In this document: positions 55,595 to 63,079 of the stretch, one piece after another
Layout: every line of letters begins with the position of its first letter
Numbering within the stretch: position 1 is the stretch's first letter
NCBI GenBank assembly: GCA_963734085.1
Contig: CAVTFT010000017.1
Location: 124,001 to 188,000, forward strand
Reading direction: 5' to 3'
DNA: 64,000 nt
DNA from: CAIWHR01 sp963734085
GTDB taxonomy: Bacteria; Pseudomonadota; Gammaproteobacteria; Burkholderiales; Casimicrobiaceae
Program-made: the position numbers and the translations under genes
The notes under the pieces: model-generated
Seen by the model: only the letters and a program-made list of their open reading frames with translations
What the model was told of the DNA's origin: nothing
Databases searched by the model: none

Positions 55595-56451
55595 TGCGCG
55601 TGGCGGGCATCATCTACACGCCGGAATTCGTCGAGCGCGGCTACAACCTTCGCGCGGCGGTCCTCGAGCATCCGCAGTGGTTCGAGCGCTACGCCGCGAC
55701 GTCGGCAGAGGCGCGCGAGAGCTTCGCGCCGCGGCTCGATCTGCGCTACGGCCGGGGACCGAAGGAGACGCTCGACCTGTTCCTGCCCGCGGGCCCGGCG
55801 CGCGGGACGCTCGTCTTCCTGCACGGCGGCTACTGGCGCGCGCTCGACAAGAGCGATTTCTCGTTCGTCGCGCCGCCGTTTCTTGCGCAGGACATTGCGG
55901 TCGCCGTGGTCAACTACGACCTGTGCCCGGACGTCACGGTGGCCGCGATCGTCGACGAGTGCCGCCATGCGCTCGCGTGGCTCGCCCGCGAAGGCGGCGC
56001 ACACGGCGCGGGTGTCGACCGGATCGTCGTCGCGGGCCATTCGGCAGGGGGCCATCTGGTGGCGATGATGTTCGCGACGGATTGGGCCGCCGCGGGCCTT
56101 GCCGAGCCCCGGCTCGCGGGCGGCGTGTCCCTTTCGGGCGTCCACGACCTCGAGCCGATGGTGATGTTCTCGTACAACGTTGATCTGAAGCTCGACGATG
56201 CGGAGGCGGTCCGCTTGTCGCCGGTCCATCTCGCGCCGCGGACGACTGTGCCGCTGCTCCTCGCAGCCGGCGCGGACGAAACGCCGGAGTTCCTGCGGCA
56301 GACCCGCCTGCTGTGGGACGCCTGGCCGTCGTGCCGACCCGTTGGAGCGACCACACCGCTCTTCATTCCTGCGCGTCATCATTTCAGTGTTGTCGCCGAC
56401 TATGCCGACCCCGGCAGCGAGCTGACGCGACAGACGCTCACGCTGTTCTAG
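55594..56451 (+). CDS. Alpha/beta hydrolase, kynurenine-formamidase-like
   Basis: 285 residues from GTG 55594 (GTG 55600 also possible). HGGYW (oxyanion hole) in LVFLHGGYWRALDKSDF and the nucleophile elbow GHSAGGH are the marks of the arylformamidase/kynurenine formamidase branch; the acid and His are in FIPARHHFSVV. Hydrolyses N-formylkynurenine in related enzymes. In this cluster it would supply kynurenine, the source of anthranilate, which strengthens the aminobenzoate reading. Catabolic esterase remains possible. Confidence 0.82.
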   Translation: MRVAGIIYTPEFVERGYNLRAAVLEHPQWFERYAATSAEARESFAPRLDLRYGRGPKETLDLFLPAGPARGTLVFLHGGYWRALDKSDFSFVAPPFLAQDIAVAVVNYDLCPDVTVAAIVDECRHALAWLAREGGAHGAGVDRIVVAGHSAGGHLVAMMFATDWAAAGLAEPRLAGGVSLSGVHDLEPMVMFSYNVDLKLDDAEAVRLSPVHLAPRTTVPLLLAAGADETPEFLRQTRLLWDAWPSCRPVGATTPLFIPARHHFSVVADYADPGSELTRQTLTLF

Positions 56452-56495
56452 CAGGCGCACAGATCAAGCCACGGCACCAACTCGCGGCTCCGCGT

Positions 56496-57560
56496 TCAAC
56501 CTGCTCGCAGGATCGGATTGGACCAGAGGAGCGAGAGCACTGCGGACGCAAGCAGCAAAGCCGCTGCCGCCGAAGTAAACAGGAAAGTGATCTCGAGATC
56601 CTTTCTTTCCAGGACGAGTCGTGCGTTGAGGTCCTGATACACCTTCTTGAGGTCTTCCGCGGAGGCCGCGTGGAAATACGCGCCACGGGTGATGTCGGCA
56701 ATCGCCTGCAGCGTTTCCTCGTCGAGACGCACATAGAAAGACCAGCCGTCACCTCCGATGATGGCGCCTTCTTTGGTGCCGAATCCAACCGTGAAGACCC
56801 GGACACCGCGCTCGGCGGCCATCTTGGCAGCATCGAGCGGATCCGGGCCCGTCGTTCTGCGGCCATCGCTCATGAGGATGATTGCGCCTGTCTTGAACGA
56901 TCCCGCGACAACCGGCGTGGACTCTCGCCTTTGCCGCGGGGGTGTCGAATCCCGGATGGCATCGCGCACCGATTTGCGCGATGGCCCGCCCTTAAGATCG
57001 AGCGATTCCGACTCGATGCCGGCGCCGGGCAAGAGCGCCGCAAGGGCGACGTAGATGGCGCTACCAGTGGCCGTGCTACGCTGCAACTGAAACCGGTCGA
57101 TGGCGGCGAGGAGATCCTTGCGATTGTCCGTCGGCGACTGTACGAGCATCGCGCTCCCGCCGAACGCAACCAGGCCGATTCGCACGTCCGGCGGGCGCTC
57201 TTCGACGAAGGCCTTCGCCGCAGCCTGCGCTGCGGTTATCCGATTGGGATCGACATCGGTCGCGCCCATGCTGAGAGACACGTCTACCGCGAGGATGATT
57301 GTTTGCTGCAGGTAGGGCAGGGTGATGCGAGCGGTCGGACGCGCCATCGCGACAATGGTCACGATCATCGCCAACAAGAACAGGAAAGGTGGAATGTGCC
57401 GCCGGACCTGGTGGCCCGGAATCATAGCCTGCCGGACGAGTTCTAAGCTCGGATATCGAAGGGTTGCGCGCTTTCTTCGCCTCAACAGGAGGACGTACCC
57501 GCCGACGAGCGCCGGTACGGCCAACAGCAGCCAAAGCAGTTCGGGCCAGACGAATCCCAA
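56496..57560 (-). CDS. BatA-like VWA domain protein
   Basis: 354 residues. Two N-terminal helices (WPELLWLLLAVPALVGGYVLLL; PPFLFLLAMIVTIVAM), a VWA domain with the MIDAS motif DVSLS (Asp93, Ser95, Ser97), GLVAFGGSAMLVQSPT, and AIILMSDGRRTTGPDP, and a C-terminal helix (FLFTSAAAALLLASAVLSLLW). It resembles the BatA proteins of aerotolerance operons, which work with a MoxR ATPase; none is next to it here. A linker (about residues 200-235) is longer than usual. On the opposite strand to its neighbours. Confidence 0.85.
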   Translation of the reverse strand: MGFVWPELLWLLLAVPALVGGYVLLLRRRKRATLRYPSLELVRQAMIPGHQVRRHIPPFLFLLAMIVTIVAMARPTARITLPYLQQTIILAVDVSLSMGATDVDPNRITAAQAAAKAFVEERPPDVRIGLVAFGGSAMLVQSPTDNRKDLLAAIDRFQLQRSTATGSAIYVALAALLPGAGIESESLDLKGGPSRKSVRDAIRDSTPPRQRRESTPVVAGSFKTGAIILMSDGRRTTGPDPLDAAKMAAERGVRVFTVGFGTKEGAIIGGDGWSFYVRLDEETLQAIADITRGAYFHAASAEDLKKVYQDLNARLVLERKDLEITFLFTSAAAALLLASAVLSLLWSNPILRAG

Positions 57561-58167
57561 TGTCGTCTTTCGTGCCGCTAACGCGCGCGGCGGTATTTCG
57601 CCGCGCTGCCCTACGTCGCAGCAATCGCGCGGTGCAAGGCGGTGTTTCGATTAGACTGCGCGTCGAGAATCAGCCGGATGGCGAGATACGGCACACCCGT
57701 TGCCACGCCGCGCTGCGCAGTTGGGTAGCCTCGTGCGCCGCGCGTTGCACAATTCTCGAGCGTCCTGACAACGTTTGCGACGAAGCCTTCTCAATCAGGC
57801 TCCCTTCCAGGCAATTGCGAACCTTAGGCATTGCAGAGTAAGGATGTATCGATGGAACACTACCCGGTCATCAGCATCGATCTCGGGCATTCAGGAAGAA
57901 AGTGTAAGCCTCGCGAAAACGCGTCCGCAAGGTGTCCGTAGACCCGGATTCTGTTCGTGCGAGCGATCATGGAGCAAGAGCGTCTGCCTTTTCGGCGAAC
58001 AACCGTTCGCGCCAGAGGAACCCCGCCCACGACGAGATCGTCCACATCGCGATCGAGGTCCAGCAGTGCGGTTAGGGTTCGCTACCGCTGGCCGTCGCGA
58101 TGGCGCCCGGCACCTGCTCGGGCCGCCTCACTCCACCTGAGAGCAGATTCCGCGGAGAAAGCCAACA
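57561..58167. other. Intergenic region of 607 bp, no gene recognised
   Basis: Between the divergent VWA and ABC permease genes. Short open frames exist on both strands (for example 57860-58045 minus, 57775-58140 plus), but their proteins show no family similarity. Base composition is slightly lower in GC than the genes. It should hold the promoters of both operons; no convincing boxes were found. A short purine-rich GCGGAGAAAG (58151-58160) precedes the permease ATG. Confidence 0.6.
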
Positions 58168-59928
58168 ATGACGACGCGGGCGTACCCCCAAACAACCGGG
58201 CAGCAGGTCGAGCGCGGCTGGCGCTTCGGCTGGATCGACGCGGTCGTCATCCTGGCCATCTTCGTGCTGCTGTGGCTGCTCGTGGTTCTGAGCGGCGACA
58301 TGCGCGTGCGCTTCGACGAATTGCATCCCCCGGCGCTCTCGCTCGACGTTGCGTACATTCCCTACTACACCGCGCGCACGGTATTGCGGATGTTCATCGC
58401 GTTCGCTGCGGCGCTCCTGTTTACTTTTACGTATGGTTATATTGCCGCCAAAAGCGTTCACGCGCGGAAGGTCATGCTGCCGCTGCTGGACATTCTGCAG
58501 TCGGTGCCCGTGCTGGGATTTCTTTCAGTCACAGTGACCGGCTTCCTGGCGCTGTTTCCGGGCAGCCTGCTGGGCGTCGAGTGCGCCAGCATCTTCGCCA
58601 TCTTCACGTCGCAAGCCTGGAACATGACGTTCGGCTTCTATCATTCGCTGATTACCATTCCCGCCGAGCTCCAGGAGGCCGCATCCGTCTACCGCATGAA
58701 CCGCTGGCAACGCTTCACGAAGGTCGAGGTGCCATCGTCCGCGATCGGCTTGATGTGGAACTCGATGATGAGTTTTGGCGGCGGCTGGTTCTTCGTCGCG
58801 CAAAGCGAAGCCATTTCAGTGTTGAACAAGAACATCAAGCTGCCCGGACTGGGGTCGTACATGGCCGCTGCGGTTGAAGCAGGCGACACGCAAGCCGCCG
58901 TCTACGCCATTTTGGCGATGATCACCACCATCGTCGTGCTCGATCAGCTCGTGTGGCGTCCGCTGGTTGCATGGGCGGAGAAGTTCAAGCTCGAGCAAAC
59001 GGAGGGAAAGGACAATCCGACGTCGTGGGTTCTGGACCTGCTGCAGCGTTCGTACGTGCTCGAGTGGTTTTCCAACCACGTCGGCCACGTGCTCGGAGCC
59101 TTCTCGCAGCGCGCATCGGTGCTCGCTTCGGACCTGACGCAAGCGATCTCCGGACACACCCCGGCGCCGGCAAAGACGTTGCTTCGCATGGCGACATGGG
59201 GACTCGTCGCGGCCGGCGTCGTATGGCTCGTCCTTGACGCGATCGATATCGCCAAGGAAATCAGGACCGACATCACCGGCAAGGAAATGCTCCGGATCGC
59301 GGGGCTCGGCTTCCTCACACTCCTTCGCGTGGTGGCGATGAGCATCGCTGCGACGCTGATCTGGACCCCGATTGGCGTTTGGATCGGCCTGCGGCCACGC
59401 GTTGCGCGTGTCGCTCAGCCGCTGGCGCAGATCGCAGCGTCGTTCCCAGTGAACATGACCTTTCCGTTCATCGTCGCGTTCTTCATTGCGACGCATATCC
59501 CGATCAACCTTGGCAGCGTGTTCCTGATGGCGCTCGGGACGCAGTGGTATATCCTGTTCAACGTCATTGCCGGTGCGATGGCGATCCCCACCGATCTGCG
59601 CGAAGCCGCGACGCTGTTCGGCCTCCGCCGCTGGCGCCTCTGGAAGACGCTGATCATTCCCGCGATATTTCCCTTCTGGGTCACCGGTGCCGTGACGGCG
59701 ACCGGCGGCGCCTGGAACGCGAGCATCGTGGCGGAGGTCGCCTCGTGGGGAAACGACAAGCTTGTTGCCGACGGCCTCGGTGCGTACATTGCGCAAGTGA
59801 CCGAGAAAGGCGATCAGCCGGCGATCTATTTCAGCATCATCGTGATGGCGCTCTTCGTCGTCATCATCAACCGTGTCGTCTGGCGCCGACTCTATGATCT
59901 GGCCGAACGCAAGTTCAAGCTCGACTGA
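58168..59928 (+). CDS. ABC importer permease, two fused BPD_transp_1 domains (NitT/TauT type)
   Basis: 586 residues holding two permease units in one chain. Unit one (residues 20-290) has the EAA-like loop QEAASVYRMNRWQRFTKVEVPSSA; unit two (residues 370-580) has REAATLFGLRRWRLWKTLIIPAIFP. Helices surround both. The pattern fits nitrate/sulfonate/bicarbonate-type ABC importers in which the permease is duplicated. Residues 300-350 form a linker. It is followed by its ATPase; no substrate-binding protein gene occurs in the window. Confidence 0.9.
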   Translation: MTTRAYPQTTGQQVERGWRFGWIDAVVILAIFVLLWLLVVLSGDMRVRFDELHPPALSLDVAYIPYYTARTVLRMFIAFAAALLFTFTYGYIAAKSVHARKVMLPLLDILQSVPVLGFLSVTVTGFLALFPGSLLGVECASIFAIFTSQAWNMTFGFYHSLITIPAELQEAASVYRMNRWQRFTKVEVPSSAIGLMWNSMMSFGGGWFFVAQSEAISVLNKNIKLPGLGSYMAAAVEAGDTQAAVYAILAMITTIVVLDQLVWRPLVAWAEKFKLEQTEGKDNPTSWVLDLLQRSYVLEWFSNHVGHVLGAFSQRASVLASDLTQAISGHTPAPAKTLLRMATWGLVAAGVVWLVLDAIDIAKEIRTDITGKEMLRIAGLGFLTLLRVVAMSIAATLIWTPIGVWIGLRPRVARVAQPLAQIAASFPVNMTFPFIVAFFIATHIPINLGSVFLMALGTQWYILFNVIAGAMAIPTDLREAATLFGLRRWRLWKTLIIPAIFPFWVTGAVTATGGAWNASIVAEVASWGNDKLVADGLGAYIAQVTEKGDQPAIYFSIIVMALFVVIINRVVWRRLYDLAERKFKLD

Positions 59929-60002
59929 CGGAGCGACGATGCAAATCGCTGCTTGCAACGGTGCGCAGCAGCGCGCGTCCATAGCTGACCCCGGAGTGCC
60001 CG

Positions 60003-61451
60003 ATGCCCGCTGAAACGCTCATCGCCGGTAGACCGCCTCCCGAGCGTATGCGCGAAAGCGCGCCCGACTCGGCGCCGCTGATCGAGCTGCGGCACGCGTC
60101 GAAGTCCTACGTCGGCGCCGACGGAGGCGCGCCGGTGACTGTCCTCGACGACATCAACCTCGAGGTACGGGACGGCGAAATGCTGGCGCTGCTCGGCCAA
60201 TCAGGGTCCGGCAAGTCCACCATTCTGCGGCTCATGGCGGGCCTGACCGAGCCGACGCAAGGCGCGGCCCTCAGTCACGGGTCGCCGCTCAATGGCGTCA
60301 ACCACCGCCTCGCGATCGTGTTCCAGAGCTTTGCTCTCTATCCCTGGCTCACGGTGCAGGAGAACGTGCAGGTGGGGCTCATCCAGCGTCGCCTCGAGCC
60401 GGCACAGGAACAGGAAGAAATCGAACGGGCCCTCGAGCTCATCGGTCTGACCGGCTACGAAAATGCGTACCCGAAGCAATTGTCGGGCGGCATGCGCCAG
60501 CGCGTCGGTTTTGCGCGGGCGCTCGTCGCGCAGCCCGAAGTGTTGTGCATGGACGAGCCGTTCAGCGCACTCGACGTGCTGACGGCGGAGAACCTGCGCA
60601 CCCAGGTCGTCGATCTGTGGCGCGGCTCGGGGCACGCCGGGCTTAAGAGCATCTTTCTGGTGACGCACAACATCTCCGAGGCCGTATTCATTGCCACGCG
60701 CATTGTCATCATCTCGTCACATCCCGGCCGGGTGCGCAATGTTATCGTCAACCCGCTGCCGTACCCGCGCGACGTCAACTCGCGGCAGTTCGCGGCGCTC
60801 GTCGACCAAGTCCATGCGGCGATCACCGCGCTGGTGCTGCCCGACGAGCCCGCGGCGACGCCACCCACCGTCGGAATCGGGCGGCCCGTTGCACCGGCGG
60901 AAGGTGCGGCGGAACCGGCACTACCGCCCGCGGGCCGCGTGGAAACGATTCCGAGCGCACCGGTCGAAACCATCGTCGGCTTGCTCGAAATTCTGGAGGA
61001 CAGCCAGGAAACGATCAACGTCTTCGATCTGAGCGCCCGGATTGGCAAGGAGTTTGGCGAGACGATTGCGATCGTCAAGGCCGCGGAGATGCTGGGCTTG
61101 GTCGATACGCCAAAGGACGACGTGATCATGACGCAGGCGGGGTGGTATTTCCTCGCTGCGCCCGCAACCGTGCGCAAGACGTTCTTCCGGCAAGCGATCA
61201 TGAAATTGCGGCTGTTTCAAATGCTCACCGCGCGCCTGGAGGCGGCGCCCGACGGGCGCATCGACGCCGACACCGTTCTGGACGAGCTGGGAACGCTCCT
61301 CCCCTACGATCAACCCCCCAAGCTGTTCCAGACGCTGATCGCCTGGGGACGATACGCCGAGCTCGTGGATTTCGATCAGAACGCGAATGCCGTCTACCTT
61401 CACCAGGCGAGCGAAGACGACGACGAAGGTCCCGAAGTGGCCGCACCCTGA
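60003..61451 (+). CDS. ABC importer ATPase with C-terminal AAA-associated domain
   Basis: 482 residues. Walker A GQSGSGKST, Q-loop FQSFALYPWLTVQENV, signature LSGGMRQRVGFARALVAQPEVL, Walker B CMDEPFSALD, His switch VTHNISEAVF. After a Pro-rich linker comes an AAA_assoc_C-type domain (ETIVGLLEILEDSQETINVFDLSARIGKEFGETIAIVKAAEMLGLV...) that ends with LLPYDQPPKLFQTLIAWGRYAELVDFD. This tail is common in ATPases of double-permease importers and is presumed regulatory. The start ATG 60003 follows GGAG (59993-59996). Confidence 0.9.
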   Translation: MPAETLIAGRPPPERMRESAPDSAPLIELRHASKSYVGADGGAPVTVLDDINLEVRDGEMLALLGQSGSGKSTILRLMAGLTEPTQGAALSHGSPLNGVNHRLAIVFQSFALYPWLTVQENVQVGLIQRRLEPAQEQEEIERALELIGLTGYENAYPKQLSGGMRQRVGFARALVAQPEVLCMDEPFSALDVLTAENLRTQVVDLWRGSGHAGLKSIFLVTHNISEAVFIATRIVIISSHPGRVRNVIVNPLPYPRDVNSRQFAALVDQVHAAITALVLPDEPAATPPTVGIGRPVAPAEGAAEPALPPAGRVETIPSAPVETIVGLLEILEDSQETINVFDLSARIGKEFGETIAIVKAAEMLGLVDTPKDDVIMTQAGWYFLAAPATVRKTFFRQAIMKLRLFQMLTARLEAAPDGRIDADTVLDELGTLLPYDQPPKLFQTLIAWGRYAELVDFDQNANAVYLHQASEDDDEGPEVAAP

Positions 61452-61504
61452 CGGGGTAGCGGATTGCGGAATACGACTGTGCCGGAGATGAAGAGGTTGC
61501 CGAA

Positions 61505-62029
61505 ATGAATCCCGTTGGCGCACTGCTGAGGGCTGATGACATCCAGCTGGACGTCGACGTGCCGGACAAGCCGCGGTTGCTCGAACGGATCGCCGAGCTC
61601 CTTGCGCGGCGTCTGGGTCTTTCTGACGCCGAGGTTCTGGACAGCCTGGATGCGCGCGAGCGCCTGGGCTCGACGGGCTTAGGTCATGGCGTCGCGATTC
61701 CGCACGCACGCATGCCTCAGTGCAACGCCGTGGCAGGCGTGTTGGTGCGAACCAGGGTTGCAATTCCCTTCGACGCGCCCGATCGCAAACCGGTTTCCAT
61801 CTTTCTGGCGCTGGTCGTTCCGAAGCAGGCGACCGAACTCCATTTGCAGCTCCTCGCTACCGCCGCGAACATGTTCAGCGACCGCGTTTTTCGGGACCAG
61901 CTCAGGGGCTGCGCCAGCCCGGACATGCTGAGAGCGCTTCTTGTCGCGTGGCCCGATCCTCCGGTTCGAGGTGGCGAATCGACGGCCACGACACCGCAAG
62001 GCCCGGCCCGCAGCGACCCGAACCCATAG
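61505..62029 (+). CDS. PTS EIIA-Ntr (PtsN)-like regulatory protein
   Basis: 174 residues. EIIA fold with the phosphorylatable His67 in GHGVAIPHAR, preceded by LLERIAELLARRLGLS and followed by PVSIFLALVVPKQATELHLQLLATAANMF. No other PTS gene is close. As third gene of an ABC importer operon it probably controls the transporter or reports nitrogen/potassium status. The ptsN proper is usually beside rpoN, so this is a paralogue. The C-terminal 25 residues are Pro/Gly-rich and non-conserved. Confidence 0.86.
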   Translation: MNPVGALLRADDIQLDVDVPDKPRLLERIAELLARRLGLSDAEVLDSLDARERLGSTGLGHGVAIPHARMPQCNAVAGVLVRTRVAIPFDAPDRKPVSIFLALVVPKQATELHLQLLATAANMFSDRVFRDQLRGCASPDMLRALLVAWPDPPVRGGESTATTPQGPARSDPNP

Positions 62030-62060
62030 CTCCCGCACTTTGCAGGCGGACCTCATCACG

Positions 62061-62777
62061 ATGCATTTCCCGTCGCGTCGATCGCGATTTGCGTCGCTGC
62101 TCGCCGCATTGCCGATCGTCTACACTTCGTCGTCCGAGGCAGCGCAACCGCTGGTGACAGACGACGCGGCAGTCGTTGCGCCGAAACCTGCCAGCTCGAA
62201 GCCTGGGTTCATTCGCTGCACGAGGGCCACGAATACTGGGCGCAGCCGGCGTGTAATTTCACCGGCAACCTCGAGCTCACGATCGGCGCTGCGCGTGCGC
62301 ATCCCGACGAGAGCGAGCAATCGAGCATCATTCAGCTGCAAGCGAAAACCGTGCTGTTTCCGCGCGACGACGGGGCGTGGTCGTTCGGCGCGGTCGGCGG
62401 CGGCGCGCGAGACACCGGGGCGCCGCACGGGAGCTCGGCATTCCAGGCGTACTACGCGAAACTTCTCGCGTCCTGGTATCCGAGTAACGATCTTGAGATC
62501 GACCTCAATCTCGGCGCCGCCAACACGTACGGGTCGGGAACATTCGCGCTCGCGGCCGCTGCCATCCAGTACGAGATCGTCACGAACGTGCAGTTGCTGG
62601 CTGAGGCCTTTCGCGGCGAACCTGGGACCGGGAAAGTACCAGGTCGGTATACGCTATATCGTCGTCCCTGATCGCTTTGAAGCGTACGTGAGCTACGGAA
62701 ACCCGTTCAATGGTGCATCGAGCCAATGGTCCACGATCATCGGCATTCGCGTGCAGACAGCGGCATTTCTACCCTGA
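62061..62777 (+). pseudogene. Outer-membrane-like protein of unknown function, two compensating frameshifts
   Basis: ATG 62061 begins a signal peptide (MHFPSRRSRFASLLAALPIVYTSSSEA), then PLVTDDAAVVAPK. At AAA (62202-62204) one base seems missing; the next frame holds TCQLEAWVHSLHEGHEYWAQPACNFTGNLELTIGAARAHPD, ALVL-type beta strands, and LLASWYPSNDLEIDLNLGAANTYGS. A GGG at 62630-62632 has one base too many, restoring the original frame: KYQVGIRYIVVPDRFEAYVSYGNPF...IIGIRVQTAAFLP. The pattern recalls the MetA-pathway phenol-degradation porin family (PF13557 type). About 239 residues if corrected. Operon with the ABC importer; likely outer membrane. Confidence 0.72.
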
Positions 62778-63079
62778 CCGCAGCCTCCTCCCGCCCTCCC
62801 GGCCAGCCCGGCACGGATCCCGCCAGATTTTGCCTCCGCTGCCCCGGCTTCATCGTGGTCCGGGCCCATCGCGCACCACCGCTATCGTGTTCGGCCAGCG
62901 CACCGTGCCACAACCGGTCCAGCGCACGCGTCACCAGACGGGCCATGTCGCGCACGCGTACGCGAAACGGCTGCGTCTGCGGACACCGTCACGGACTGCT
63001 CGGGCGACGTGTCCGGCGACGGTATCGGCGCGTGCCGGGCGCAGGTAAAATGTAGCTTCTTGCGCTTCACCCAACGCCC
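62778..63079. other. 302 bp spacer before the ribB-type gene
   Basis: Rich in CCG and GCG words with no open frame of interest. No FMN riboswitch core was found. A TAAAAT (63046-63051) about 30 bp before the ribB start is the only -10-like box. Confidence 0.5.

Noticed and set aside
45507..56451. Salicylate-to-gentisate pathway as the main reading of the aromatic cluster
   Set aside because: The maiA/FAH pair would fit, but there is no gentisate dioxygenase, and the monooxygenase has the extra old-yellow-enzyme domain that marks the aminobenzoyl-CoA enzyme. Kept as a secondary possibility.
57860..58045. Minus-strand sequence ACAGAATCCGGGTCTACGG similar to the end of RNase P RNA
   Set aside because: The rest of the conserved RNase P core (for example the GAGGAAAGTCC and ACAGAAA segments, and the P4 pairing) is absent upstream, so it is not called as rnpB.
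62778..63079. Possible FMN riboswitch ahead of the ribB-type gene
   Set aside because: No FMN aptamer core or the usual conserved loops could be found in the spacer.
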